NCBI RefSeq assembly: GCF_014898055.3
Contig: NW_023601543.1
Coordinates: 11,183,314-11,247,313 of the forward strand
Source of the DNA: Talpa occidentalis
Lineage: Eukaryota > Chordata > Mammalia > Eulipotyphla > Talpidae
Length of the DNA: 64,000 nucleotides
Direction: 5' to 3'
Shown here: positions 25,504 through 40,060 of the stretch, in pieces
Position numbering within the stretch: position 1 is the first letter of the stretch
Layout: each line of letters begins with the position of its first letter
Notes under the pieces: generated by a model
What the model saw: only the letters and a program-made list of their open reading frames with translations
Databases searched by the model: none
Told to the model about the DNA's origin: nothing
Translations under genes and position numbers: made by a program

Positions 25504-26460
25504 GCGGGGCGGGGAGACCCCCGGGCCTGGGGGCGGGCCCCGCGGAGGGCCCGCTGCGCCCGTCGCCTGCGGCCGGTGGCCGGTCGCCTCTCGGCGGCCC
25601 GTGGGCAGCGGGCAGTCGCCGCCCGGACCGCCACAGGCGTCCTCCCGCCGCGCCTCCCCGCTCCCTCACCTTCCAGTCGCCGCGCTGTCCCCCGCGCTCC
25701 TGTCCCCTCCCGCGTCGTGCTTGCCTTTGTTCCAGAATAGCGCTCCAGCCTGCCGCAGCTGCCTCTGGGCCTGGCTGCGGAGCGCGCCGCCGCCGCCGCC
25801 CCCCCGCGGCCAGCCCGGCCCCTCCCGTGCACGCTGGGACCCTGCGGGGCGCTCCCGCTGCCGTGGCGGCCCCGGTTGCGCCCTGGGCGGACCCCCCGGG
25901 GCCGGGGCCGGGGCCGGGGCCGGGGCCGGGGCTGGGGCCGGCCGCTGCCGGGGCGCGCCTGTCAAACTGCCAGGCCTTGCACCAGAGCGCCCAGAGACCA
26001 GCACCGCCGCTCCGAGACCAGAGACCAGAGACCAGCACCGTGCAGGCGCCCCCCACGACAGGCTGCTGCCTTCAGCCCTCTGGACTCCCCCAGGAGCTAC
26101 CTGAGCTGGCCACAGCCCCTGGACAGTGACTGCAGCAGCTGGCCCCCTGCCTGGAGGGGCCCGGCCAGCCTTTCTCCTCCAGCGGGACCGCTCCCTCCCT
26201 GCTCCCAGGGAACATCCTCTGCTCCTGCCACCTGGCTGCCAGGTCCCAGGGGTGCCTGGCGGCCCAATCCAGCCACTCCCTTTCTCCTGTGGACCTCTTC
26301 TTTTGCCCACAATCCACGTCTCTTCTGAATTTGCCGCTGTCTCTCTGATGTGTGCCTTTTGTTCAACACAGTAACCCCTGCACTCTGCCCAGCTCTTCTA
26401 CACTACCTGGACAAAAGTCTTTTCCTTATTTTCAATAAATGTCAGATGCTATTTAAAAAG
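25504..26460 (+). other. RTL8: 3'UTR of RTL8 copy 1 with GGGGCC repeat
   Basis: The GC-rich proximal part contains a (GGGGCC)n tract at about 25899-25940: five pure units followed by GGGGCT and GGGGCC. The distal part is less GC-rich and ends at AATAAA, 26434-26439. The tract would be transcribed in the 3'UTR. No intron signals are evident; RTL8 genes are normally single-exon. Confidence 0.65.
26434..26439 (+). terminator. Polyadenylation signal of RTL8 copy 1
   Basis: AATAAA in 'ttttcaataaatgtcag', conserved at the equivalent place in copies 2 and 3. Confidence 0.75.
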
Positions 26461-26879
26461 AAATTGAGTCTCAATGACTATGGTGCCTCTCCCTCCCTGG
26501 TCCAGTACATGGGTCCGTGTCTTGTTCAGCAGATATGTCCCAGGCCATTCTGTGGCCGATGTCCAATCTCTGGCATCATAAAACAGAATAGAGTCCAGCG
26601 GAGGTCCTGGTGATGGAGACCCCACTGGTGAGCATTCAGTCCCAGGTGCTGGCGCTTCCACACCAGTCAGTCCACATGCCTTAGGAAATGGACCTCGCTC
26701 TGATTTTGGCCAAGGTGATCTCAGGAGAATTCAGCTAGGAGGCTTTTGGAAACATTTCCTCCTTTCCAGAAAGCTGCCTGAGCACACAACACCCACTTGT
26801 TACAAATGGTGAATCCCAGGCTTTTGTTGGTCAACACCTGTCAGGTTTTGATTTAACCCTTTTTTCAGGGAACCAGCAC

Positions 26880-27402
26880 AATGTTAGAGGTGCGTTAAGC
26901 AAGCATTTTTATTTATACACTTTGATTGTGTGCGTAGTGGAGAAAGGAATGCAGAACTGTGATTGTTAATTTAGGTACAAGCCTGGTTCATGACCTACAG
27001 GGCTATGAAGTTATAACTTTCTCAGGGGCAGAAAAGTGACCCTTTCTCCTTACTGTTCCCTGCCTGCCAACCTCTTAAATTTACAATGCTGAAATATATC
27101 TGCTACTTGTCCTTGACTTGGAAAAGTTAAATATCCCAATAGAGTCAGGTAAAAGATGGGCTTATAGGACAGCACTCTCCTGTGATATCAAAAGGTTATA
27201 CCTTCAACACTGCCTAATTTTTTGTGTGCACACATTTATTATTAAAACATCGCAATTTGTAGTTTTAATTTTAAAACTGAGATTCATCTTTCCAGTGAAA
27301 CAAAGTTTTTTTTTTAAATAAACAGGAAGAAAACTACAATGCCCTAGAAATATGTCAATTGCAACTAAGATTATCTGATTCTCCCCAGTCTCTGCCTCAT
27401 AT
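26880..27402. other. Palindrome spacer, left part, no gene seen
   Basis: Unique AT-rich DNA immediately inside the left arm. Only short frames. The whole spacer runs 26880-31999 and contains SINEs, L1 pieces and unique DNA but no recognised gene. Confidence 0.5.
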
Positions 27403-27674
27403 CTTTTTTTTAAAAAGATTTATTTATTTATGCATACAAGAACAGGGGTACAGGCCAGAGGTGGGGGGGGTGAGAGGATTCACCAGAGACAGAGTGGGGA
27501 ACAGAACAGGCAGATTGACTGAAATACACTGCTGAGGGGAGCAGTGGGTGAGTCAGGAGAGGTCTGCTGTGCCATGTGGGTTGCTTCCTAGCCGGAGGAT
27601 CGAACTTGTGCTTGCAGTGACTGTGGATGGCTTGATAGGTTGCGTCTTAACCCCTTGCGCCACTAAGGAGGTCC
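27403..27674 (-). mobile_element. tRNA-derived SINE, type B
   Basis: An inverted type B copy, with (c)tctgcctcat repeats on both sides. Confidence 0.87.
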
Positions 27675-28120
27675 TCTGCCTCATTTCTAATTTGGATTAT
27701 TTTCAAGAATATGTGAGAGGGCGTGGAAGAGTGAACTTAATTTATGTATATGGTTCTTTTGATATGTGGTAGAAAACAAAAAAACACCGTGCCTTCCTAC
27801 AAGGAGGAATAGTGCTTACATGCCTGATAGAATTCTCTGCATCCTTCCATTAGATAAGACCTTTGACTTAATTATGTTAAATTGATACTTAATCATCAAA
27901 AGGCTTATTGTGTTTCTGCAGTTTATCAATAGTCTCTTGCTAACGACCTAACCGCAATATTTTTGTAATTACTGTTTCCTCCAAACCTCTCAAATACCTA
28001 AGATATTGCACCTGCCCACACATTTCCTTCTTTTGGCATCCTATCCTGTTAATCACTGGTGAAAGCTCAATTCCTGCTTCCATCACTCCCTTAGGAGTAT
28101 TGTTGAAGAGGTCTATTTCT

Positions 28121-28390
28121 TTTTTTTTTAACTCTTTTTTTTTTTTAAGATGTGTTTATTTATTTATTTATACATGCACTGGGTACAGTCAGAAGCGTGG
28201 GAGGGTGAGAGAATTCGCCAGAGCCAGAGCGGGGAGCAGAGCAGGCAGAAGGACCAAGAGACACTGCTGAGGGGAACAGCGGGGGTGCAGGAGAGGTCTG
28301 CGCCATGTGGGACCCTCCTCCAGCCGGCGCTGCAGAGGCTGCGGGCAGCTTCGCAACCCAGCGTTCAATGGCTGTTCCACCGGGGAGGCC
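28121..28390 (-). mobile_element. tRNA-derived SINE, type A, B-box region deleted
   Basis: A long T-run, then the inverted body. The 'ctccagccggcgctgcag' junction lacks the usual B-box block. Flanks aga(g)gtctatttct / agagctctatttct are consistent with target duplication. Confidence 0.87.
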
Positions 28391-28409
28391 CAAGAGCTCT
28401 ATTTCTAAA

Positions 28410-28862
28410 GAAACATAAAGTATAATACTTCCAGGTAGGAGTGGTCCTGAAGCTGAATTAAGTAAGTCAGATGGGGAAAGATAAACATTGTATGATTTCA
28501 TTCATGTGTGGTAGATAAATGAAATTAATGAACAAATAAAACAAGACAAAAACAAACTTTTACACTATAACAACAAAATAGTGGGGGATGGGGGGAGGAG
28601 GGAGAGGGATCCGTGGGAGGGAAGGAGGAGCACAGGGGACTGGGGTGATGGTGCACGGGTGCATTAGAGGAAATTCTATGGGGACTAAACCTGAAGGAAA
28701 AATAAGCAAACATTGTTTAAAAATGAACAATGATGTAAAATATATATAAATAATTTTTTTTAAAAAGAACAAAACTGGTTACTAGTAGGGAAGAGGGAAA
28801 AGGGGTGTGCAAATTGGGTAAAAGGCATCAACTGTATGGTGATGGGTGGAAACCATGTTATA
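28410..28862 (+). mobile_element. LINE-1 3'UTR fragments, sense
   Basis: 'gattcattcatgtgtgg'-type sequence is followed by a G-rich 'ggggatggggggaggaggg' tract and an A-rich end, as in L1 3' ends. A second similar piece covers 28770-28862. No coding frame survives. Confidence 0.55.
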
Positions 28863-28863
28863 G

Positions 28864-29135
28864 GGGGTCTCCCTGGTGTTGCAAGGGGTTGAGACGCAAC
28901 CTATGAAGCTATCCGCAGCCACTGCAGCATGAGTTCCATCCCTGGCCCGCCAGGGAGCATCCCACATGGCGCAGCAGACCTCTCCTGTTTCACCCACTAT
29001 TCCCCTCAGCAGTGTATTTCAGTCAATCTGCCTGTTCTGTTCACCGCTCTGTCTCTGGTGAATCCTCTCACCCCCCCACCTCTGGCCTGTACCCCAGTTC
29101 TTGTATGCATAAATAAATAAATCTTAAAAAAAAAG
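28864..29135 (+). mobile_element. tRNA-derived SINE, type B
   Basis: Head 'ctccctggtgttgcaagggg', type B body, AAATAA tail. Flanks aaaccatgttata on both sides. Confidence 0.9.
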
Positions 29136-29229
29136 AAACCATGTTATAAACCATGTTACTTCAATTAAAAAACGTTTAAAATTAAGATACACCTATCCTA
29201 TGCCAGCTGACTGGAAGAGATTTTTGCAA

Positions 29230-29505
29230 GGTTTTTTTTTTTTTTTTCAAAGATTCATCTTTTTATACATACAAGGGCTGGGGCACAGGCCAGAGATGTG
29301 GGGGATGATAGGACCCACCAGAGACAGAGTGGGGAACAGACAGACTGATCGAAACACACTGCCTAGGGGAGCAGCGGGCGAGGCAGGAGAGGTCTGCTCT
29401 GCCATGTGGGTTTCTCCCCAGCCAGCCAGGGATCCAACTCGAGCTGTAGAGGCTGTAGATTGTCCCACAGTGCAGCACCCAACCCCCTGCGCCACCAGGG
29501 AGGCC
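29230..29505 (-). mobile_element. tRNA-derived SINE, type B
   Basis: An inverted type B copy bounded by '(c)aaggttttttttt' on both sides. Confidence 0.85.
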
Positions 29506-30640
29506 AAGGTTTTTTTTTTTTTTTTTAAATAAATACAACAGGGAGAAAACTGCATAATGTCCCAGTTTTGGGTTGAATAGACATTAACCCCAACAGGCTT
29601 ACATATGAATACCCACACATTCCTACAAAGGCATTGTTAATTAGGTATGAAAATAAATATAAAAATATAGATACTAAGCTGTTATTATGGCTCACAAGTG
29701 GTGGGAAAAGGTTGATAACAGAGATGGAGTAGAGTCCTCGGGGTGGGTGACCCACACAAAAAAGGAGGGAAAAAGGTGATACTAAAACAGCAGTGGGGGA
29801 TGATTAATGTCTCTGAAAATTGGAAAATCTAGAGAAATTTGTGAGAAGGATATAGTACCAATTAGGGTCCCAACAAGGTGGGACATACAAATGGGGTAAC
29901 AAAGGAGAATTAAATGGGGAGACTGTAAATGTGTGGTTATGGTTAAAAGAAATAGAGAGATGGGGTAGTTTTTCTGCAAATATTCACTCATCACACCATT
30001 CAACCCCTCGGGATGAAGTGTAAATACCTGTTTCTCTAAATCTAGACTTGGTCATCCATTTGCTTTTGTCTATAGAATATGATTTATGTGAATAGAGAAT
30101 TTCAAGCTGTGTGGGTGGTTTTGCTTGTTTTCGTGCAGTCCTGTGATTGCCATGAGAAGAACATGCCCCAAATTGTGAGTCCATTATAACAGCATCCTCA
30201 AGCAGAATAGTTCCAGATAGCTCATAGAACATAACCAAGGGTACAAATGGCCATTTTTTTTAGGGAGATTTCTTATACAGCATCATTGCAGCAATAGCTG
30301 ACTAATACTGACACCAATAAGGGATTTTGAATTATTGTGGGGCTAGAAATAATGGGTAACTGCTACCCACCAAGGCATGAAGAGGTAAGGGCAGGGATTG
30401 GTTACTGGAACCAACCCAGAAAGAGTCCTTCTATTGAGAATCCCCAGGCAGGATTTGTGGCCTTTGGCAGAGGAACTCAGCCACAGCCACCTCTCAATCT
30501 GGTAGAGATGGCATTCTCTCATTGATCAACCTCAACCAGAAGCCAAAGGACAAGGGAACTGTTTATGTAGTGTACAGGTCAGCCCCATGACCTTTGTGCA
30601 CAAAGAAGGTTGGAGGAGAGTGGTTATAGGACAATTGGAA
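29506..30640. other. Palindrome spacer, right-centre part, no gene seen
   Basis: About 30040-30315 may be an old LTR piece (it ends 'agctgactaatactgac'), but the match is too weak to call. Otherwise unique DNA with frames under about 75 codons. Confidence 0.35.
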
Positions 30641-30649
30641 GATATCCAA

Positions 30650-31560
30650 AAGATACATGACAATCAAATCCAAGTTAGAAATATTTGAAAAAGTGCACAA
30701 TTGCATTATTAACCAGAGAGATTTTGAACAGAATAAAAGTGGGATTTGATCTCAAAAATATTGCCTTGGCAAAAGTAAAAATGATGACATTATCAAGTGC
30801 TAAAGATTTCCCAGGAAATGAGAACTCTCATGTGCTACTTATGACCACGTAGATTAGCACAACAAAAATGGAGATGACGATGGCAGTGTCTCCTGATGTT
30901 TAAGACATGAATAGCCTGCAAACAAACAATTCTAACAAGGCTGATGACTGCAGCATTTTTCAAAAAATGCGTGTGTGACTAGGACCTCTGCTAAGCTGTT
31001 TAGCAAACTTTGTTTAAATTAATAAAAAGGATTCTCTTTTGATGAAAGCAGCCTCATGTGTGTACAGTGTAGCAAGAAGTCAGCACTTCGACACTTAAAA
31101 AAAAAAAGCAGGGCCTCTCTCGTGGCACAAGGGGTTAAGCACAGCACTATGAAGCAATCCCTAGCCAGGTCAGCCAGGGAGCTACCCACATGGCACAGCA
31201 GACCTCTCCTGACTCTCCTGCTGCTCCCCTCAGCAGTGTATTTCAGTCAGTCTGCCTGTTCTGCACCCCACTCTGTCTCTGGTGAATCCTCTCACCACCA
31301 CACCTTTGGTGTGTACCCCAGTTCTTGTATGCATAAATAAATAAATCTTTTTTTAAAAAAGCAACCCATATTAAGTGTGGATACAGTCCCATTGTTTGGC
31401 TTGGTGGACGTGGTGAGGGCTGATAGCTTCTGTCACCATCACAATAAATGGCACTTCAGAAGTGAATGGCCTATAGGACCAGAACTGCTGCCCCATTTGT
31501 AGCAGCTGAGAATTGGAAACAAAAGTACCATCATCAGGAAAACACAAACCCACACACAAT
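30650..31560 (+). mobile_element. Old LINE-1/HAL1-like remnant, split by a SINE
   Basis: 'gaaatgagaactctcatgtg' and 'agcagctgagaattggaaac' are diverged L1 ORF2-type words in sense order. The SINE at 31.1-31.36 kb interrupts it. No frame survives. Confidence 0.4.
31111..31360 (+). mobile_element. tRNA-derived SINE, type B
   Basis: 'ggcctctctcgtggcacaag' head, type B body, 'gcataaataaataaatctt' tail. This is the last lineage SINE before a gap of about 22 kb. Confidence 0.87.
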
Positions 31561-32429
31561 CTCATACATATATAAACATTTCTTTTTGTGCTCTTTTTAA
31601 AATGTGTATAAAAATTATAAATTTCAGATAAATTGCAAGAATAGTTTGAGCAACACTCATGTCCCTTTAACCCATTTGCTATTTCTTTCTCCCTATTTAC
31701 CTATTAAATGTATATATGAATATTTTCTGAATTCGGTGCATCATTACATAGACATAAGCAAATATACTTGAACATTTATATCACTATGTATACACCATTT
31801 TTCTGAATCATTTGATAGTAAGTTCATTAAAATGATGGGGTATCTTGAAAAATCCATGAAGATAATATTGAATGGTTAAATGTCAAAGATATGAGTGATT
31901 CTGCAAATGAAGGTACTGAACAAAAATAATTTTTTCAGAGTGAGGATAAAATACCTTTTCAGGAAACAAAAGACATAGAATTTTACCCAATAGATAACTG
32001 TGCTGGTTCCCTGAAAAAAGGGTTAAATCAAAACCTGACAGGTGTTGACCAACAAAAGCCTGAGATTCACCATTTGTAACAAGTGGGTGTTGTGTGCTCA
32101 GGCAGCTTTCTGGAAAGGAGGAAATGTTTCCAAAAGCCTCCTAGCTGAATTCTCCTGAGATCACCTTGGCCAAAATCAGAGCGAGGTCCATTTCCTAAGG
32201 CATGTGGACTGACTGGTGTGGAAGCGCCAGCACCTGGGACTGAATGCTCACCAGTGGGGTCTCCATCACCAGGACCTCCGCTGGACTCTATTCTGTTTTA
32301 TGATGCCAGAGATTGGACATCGGCCACAGAATGGCCTGGGACATATCTGCTGAACAAGACACGGACCCATGTACTGGACCAGGGAGGGAGAGGCACCATA
32401 GTCATTGAGACTCAATTTCTTTTTAAATA

Positions 32430-33373
32430 GCATCTGACATTTATTGAAAATAAGGAAAAGACTTGTCCAGGTAGTGTAGAAGAGCTGGGCAGAGTGCAGG
32501 GGTTACTGTGTTGAACAAAAGGCACACATCAGAGAGACAGCGGCAAATTCAGAAGAGACGTGGATTGTGGGCAAAAGAAGAGGTCCACAGGAGAAAGGGA
32601 GTGGCTGGATTGGGCCGCCAGGCACCCCTGGGACCTGGCAGCCAGGTGGCAGGAGCAGAGGATGTTCCCTGGGAGCAGGGAGGGAGCGGTCCCGCTGGAG
32701 GAGAAAGGCTGGCCGGGCCCCTCCAGGCAGGGGGCCAGCTGCTGCAGTCACTGTCCAGGGGCTGTGGCCAGCTCAGGTAGCTCCTGGGGGAGTCCAGAGG
32801 GCTGAAGGCAGCAGCCTGTCGTGGGGGGCGCCTGCACGGTGCTGGTCTCTGGTCTCTGGTCTCGGAGCGGCGGTGCTGGTCTCTGGGCGCTCTGGTGCAA
32901 GGCCTGGCAGTTTGACAGGCGCGCCCCGGCAGCGGCCGGCCCCAGCCCCGGCCCCGGCCCCGGCCCCGGCCCCGGCCCCGGGGGGTCCGCCCAGGGCGCA
33001 ACCGGGGCCGCCACGGCAGCGGGAGCGCCCCGCAGGGTCCCAGCGTGCACGGGAGGGGCCGGGCTGGCCGCGGGGGGCGGCGGCGGCGGCGCGCTCCGCA
33101 GCCAGGCCCAGAGGCAGCTGCGGCAGGCTGGAGCGCTATTCTGGAACAAAGGCAAGCACGACGCGGGAGGGGACAGGAGCGCGGGGGACAGCGCGGCGAC
33201 TGGAAGGTGAGGGAGCGGGGAGGCGCGGCGGGAGGACGCCTGTGGCGGTCCGGGCGGCGACTGCCCGCTGCCCACGGGCCGCCGAGAGGCGACCGGCCAC
33301 CGGCCGCAGGCGACGGGCGCAGCGGGCCCTCCGCGGGGCCCGCCCCCAGGCCCGGGGGTCTCCCCGCCCCCGC
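32430..33373 (-). other. RTL8: 3'UTR of RTL8 copy 2 with GGGGCC repeat
   Basis: On the minus strand this contains five pure GGGGCC units plus GGGGCT and GGGGCC (plus-strand CCCCGG run at about 32940-32982), the same count as copy 1. Confidence 0.65.
32440..32445 (-). terminator. Polyadenylation signal of RTL8 copy 2
   Basis: TTTATT on the plus strand (AATAAA on minus), equivalent to the signal in copy 1. Confidence 0.75.
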
Positions 33374-35690
<2,317 letters not shown>

Positions 35691-35698
35691 CATACAAT

Positions 35699-36070
35699 TT
35701 TTATTCAAGAAACATAATAAGATGTTGTTAACAAAATTGAAGCACCAAGTAATAAACACCTCAGAGGCCAAGAAATGCTCTGAGTCAAAGGTTTCCTGAG
35801 TTTACGCAGGAAAACTCAAAAGCTGGCCCATTAGAAACATTCAAGCAAAATAAGGCATAAGGGACATAGCAAAATATCACACAACTGGAGGTGTATTTTT
35901 CTAATTCAAAATTGGTAGGAGAACGATTCTCATTGGCTGCACTTGGGTAGTGAGAAAACCAAGCAGTATTAACCTGGGGAATCCGGAGCCTAGAAAACAA
36001 GATGTGCAGAGGTATCAGAGGAAAGGTGCCTGCTGCAGAGACCACCAGCCTGGGACTATTGGCTTCTGCA
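35699..36070 (-). other. Possible terminal exon of a minus-strand transcript
   Basis: On the minus strand a good 3' splice site (ctgtgtcttgtgccctacag) ends at 36071, so a putative exon would begin at 36070. It runs to an AATAAA at plus 35700-35705. A 104-codon minus ORF (35785-36099) overlaps it but crosses the splice site and is not recognised. This may be the 3' end of a long non-coding or coding transcript starting farther right. It is based on sequence signals only. Confidence 0.3.
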
Positions 36071-36639
36071 CTGTAGGGCACAAGACACAGAACATACATA
36101 TTATGACACTGTGACCTTAGGTAATATTTCAGGAGCTCTCACTCCAGAGAGTACAAAAGCAGATACAGTAAGTCCTCAGTTAACATCATTGACAGGTCTC
36201 TGGAAACTTTAAGTGAAATGACCTAGATTGAGAGCAATGTGACCACAGGCGAATTGACATCCACAAGAGGAAGTTCCCATGGCCTATTTCTGGTCAAAAT
36301 ACTATGACCAAATTTCTAAAGGCAGACCCCCACCCAAAACATTTCATTCATTCATTTCCTAAATGACTTATTCCAGTTCAGGGTTGAGGAGGTCAGAGAA
36401 TCTCAGGGCACTCAGGGCAAAAGGCAGGAACCAAGTCTGCACCGGAAGCCCTCCTACAGAGGGGCACTCAAGCCCATCATCACTCAGAGTGGGACAATTT
36501 AGACATGCCAATGAACCTCACCTGTGTATCTTTGGTGCTTGGGAAGAAACCCAAGAAGACGTGGGGAGGATACTCGAGATCCACACAGTGGCCTGAACTG
36601 TAATTGATGTTTCCCTCATAAAAGTTAGGACAAAATGAT

Positions 36640-39600
36640 GTTATTTGAGGTCCTTATGTACTATGAACCAAGCAAGCACCCCCATGTACAAATCAAACCC
36701 CAAATCACAGTCCCCAAGGCCAATCCATTCATATCAAGAAATAACAAAGCTTTGGTGCCGCTCCTCAAGTGCAGTCTTGCAGGTGAAGTACATGTCCCCT
36801 GCAGAAGAGCTGCAATCCTTTGACATTCAAAACAACAGTACTAAGGTATAGCATTGAACACTGAGATTATAAAACATTGCACACAACTGGAATAATCAGA
36901 AACACAAGTATTGAAACAGGAAATGTCATTACCCATTTGCCCAGTAGAAGTAATTTCCACAGTGGTCCCTGAAGTATAAGAGCATGTGAGAGGACCACAC
37001 ACCCACAATCACTGGAGGTTCCAGGCTCACCTCTAACCCCATGGTCTGAGACATTAGTTCAGGACATAGAAGGAGGAACCAAGTGGCTGGCTCCTGGTAG
37101 GAGGCATATTGCACACCTTGAGGGTCAGCACCCCAACTGAACAGCCTGTACTCTCCACACTCACAGCAGACAGCAGTCCATCAGGCCTTGCGCCATTCTG
37201 CACGGCTACTTGATCTGACTGAGGGCGACCGAGAGCAGTGCATCCACGTAGGGTTCAATGAAAAAGTGCCCACCCATGCTCTTTTGCCAACTGGCGAAGA
37301 AGCGGTAGAGTAGGTCTGCGAGAACAGGAGGCCAGGGAAGCCCGGCAGCCCCACCTAAATGTGAACTGGGAGGCCCTCATTTGAAGCAGACAGTCATCTC
37401 CATGCTGAGTTCGCACACAGTCTAGTGGAATGAGAAGCCAAATTCAAATCCAGGCCCATCTACAGAAGGCTGTTCCATTGCACGCGCGTGCACACAGTCT
37501 GCACAGGCTTTTCACCCTCTGTTGGAAAGATGGACACACTATAGGTCCATAACGGGGGTCTCAGTCCCCATCTCCACCAAGGATCTCTGAGGTCCTGTGG
37601 TTAACAAGCAGCGTAGATGAAACCGCTAGTGACAGGAAGGGTTTGTCTCCCGACTGAACAGCCACAACCATAATCTCAGCCTGAACCTGATGAGCACCGG
37701 AAAGAGAAATTTCCATCAAAGCCAGGGCCACGCGAGCCGGAAAAGGGACATGAATATCAAAAATCTGAAAAATGCTTTGGCTCATGACGCACACTGTCAA
37801 CAGAAGCAAGCCCGGCTTTCCTCAAATCCCTCACATTATTTGCCTTTGAGCAACATACAGCATGACAAGCAATACAAAACAGTACACGGAAGCAGGAAGA
37901 TGCAGCAAAGCGTCGCCTGCAGAGAAAGCCCATCCTGCACGGACAGGCAGAAAACGAGGATCTGCCCACCCCATAAAGGTCTGAAGTTCGCAAAGGGCCT
38001 GTTTCTCATGTCATATACATCCACGGGCCTTGCTAATTCTGCGCCCAGCTGTGCCGGCCAACAGGCAGCCGGGGAGAGTGGGGACTGGGAACAGTACACA
38101 CAGCCTAAACCCACAATGCCCATCGCAACACTGACAGCGGTCCCCTTTCCTGCCCTTCCTGTTTCCTGATGCCCTCAGAGTGCCCCCCTATCTCCGGGGT
38201 TCACAATGAGTCCACTGTATTTCTGACTAGTGGTAGTAATGGGGAGCTACGGCACCGCTCCCCCCACAAACAACCCACTACCGCTGCATCTCCCACTGCT
38301 GGGTCTCCCACAGCTGCATTTCCCATAATCCTAGCCATGTGCAGTTGACAACTAGCACAACGACTTTTCCTTGAGGGTAGGCTGAGAGCCCCTGAGACTT
38401 GCAACTGCCCAATGTGAAGAAAGAATCACAGAAGAGCTGGAACACCAAGCATCCACACCTTGTGGCATCAAGGTCTTCCAGCAACTGCAGCCACCTAGGG
38501 GCCCCAAGGCTTTGTCCATTCTTGAGAAGAATGCACTTGCCCTGTGAGCGCTGTGATTTGGGGATTGGTTGGGACAAAGCATCCATAACTTCTGGCTGAC
38601 AAAAGGGAGAAGGAAAGCTAGAGCCTGTGAGGAGAGGCTAGTCCTCTCCAGCAAGAGGACTTCAGGAGGCTCATCCTGCCGCCTGGTGGCTTGATCAGGG
38701 AAGTTCCTGATAATCAGGCCCATCTGCAAATGCTCCTGAATACGCAAACAGGGCCAGTGACTAGCAATGTCCCAAACAAGGCCCACACGTTTCTCTACCC
38801 ACCAAGGTGCACAGGAAGGGCAGCAGGTGCGTGCTGACAGCAAATCGGCAAATGCTCCAACTGTATTCCCTGCCAGACTTCTGGATTTCTGATGATTGCC
38901 ACATGCCTCCCCTCTGTGAACAGGACGTCACACTGCTGGGACATTCGAGTCAGAGCACACACGCCCGGCAACAGGTCTGGGCCAATTTTCTCCCCAGAAC
39001 CCCAAGGTCCTCAAACCCTAGAGGCTGCCAAGTTCAGCGTGTGCTTCCTCTAGGAATGCGTCATCAGACACTTGTGACTTGGGAGTGTTCAAGAAGGAGT
39101 GTCTGTGCACATACTGCACAGATGCACTATGTGGAAAGAGTTTTCAGCAAACTCAGCTCACATTCCTCTGTGACTCTGTGTGACACAGCCCGCTACCACT
39201 ATGCAAGGGTGGGCGGTCAAACCAACCCAGAAACAGAGCAGATGCCTTCGAGGAGACTCGTGAAGAATCCCCTCGGAGAAAACACTACATGGCTCATGGG
39301 GGAAGGCAGTACACAGCAGGAGGCAAAAAGAACAAAGACTCCCAACACCAAAGCCAGAACTCCCAAAGCTGCTGTAAAGCAAGGAACATCACCCATCAGG
39401 ACTCTCCACTTTGAAGAGGGCGCCACGTTCTCACGTCATACTCCAAGATGTGAGCCGTGGTCTTCTGTCCCTCATTTATGTCAACCCCAGGTGTTCCAGG
39501 GATGTGGCAATGAGCAGGAGTCACTCCTAGGAAACAGAATTTCCCCATATCCGTCGGGGCTGACAGGAGTGTGCAGTGAGCTGGAGACACCTGGCACAGA

Positions 39601-40060
39601 GAATTACCCCCGTCACCTTTAGGGCCGGCTTAGCCTATCCGACGCTCCTGCTCCGAGACCATACGGCAGAGAGCCATTCTTCCTAGGCCTCTCCCCACCT
39701 CTGAGTGTTAGCCCCGGAAGGGATGGCCATATCAAGGCCCTCCCCTTTGGAGACTCTCCCATCTACAGTGCTTCTCCTGAAAAGAACCGACAATCAAAAG
39801 TGGGGAGAGAACCAGTCATGAATCCATTTTTCAGTTCACGATGTGTTCTCCTCTGTACACTGGTACAGCCACTAAGGGAAAGAGCCGGGGCCTTCTCAAA
39901 ATATGAAAAACAGCACTATCGTTCTTTTCAATAGCCAGGCTGTGGAAACAACCCAGGTAACAACCAGCGGATAAAAGGATGGGGACGTGGTACACACAGG
40001 TACCTACAACAAAGATATGAAAAGGTACATATTCCATTTCAAAGACCTTGTTTGTCTAAA
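36640..40060. repeat. Tandem array unit A (full, about 3.4 kb)
   Basis: Marker blocks occur in order: 'cacccacaatcactggagg' near 37.0 kb, 'cggctacttgatctgactga' near 37.2 kb, 'ccaccaaggatctctgagg' at 37.57 kb, 'gaaaaatgctttggctcatg' at 37.77 kb, 'gatgccctcagagtgccccc' at 38.17 kb, 'ggccccaaggctttgtcc' at 38.5 kb, a block at 39.1 kb, 'gatgtggcaatgagcaggag' at 39.5 kb, and an L1-like tail at about 39.83-40.03 kb. The unit is moderately GC-rich and holds scattered frames on both strands, none recognised. Confidence 0.85.
39830..40040 (+). mobile_element. LINE-1 ORF2-derived scrap inside array unit A (repeated at 44985-45195)
   Basis: A short degenerate translation (LVQPLRER..., then a gap, then 'WKQP'-like words, then YTQVPTTKI) follows the L1 ORF2 C-terminal order. 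Because it is present in both full unit ends, it was inserted before the array duplicated. Confidence 0.5.

Noticed and set aside
30040..30315. Possible old LTR ending in 'agctgactaatactgac'
   Set aside because: Only the last 20 bases resemble an LTR pattern, so I could not support a class or ends.
38490..38515. 'ccacctaggggcccc' as a second CTCF site in the array
   Set aside because: About three mismatches in the core when aligned to the consensus.
38807..39622. 271-codon plus-strand ORF in array unit A
   Set aside because: The equivalent stretch in unit C is broken into shorter frames by indels, and the translation matches nothing I know.
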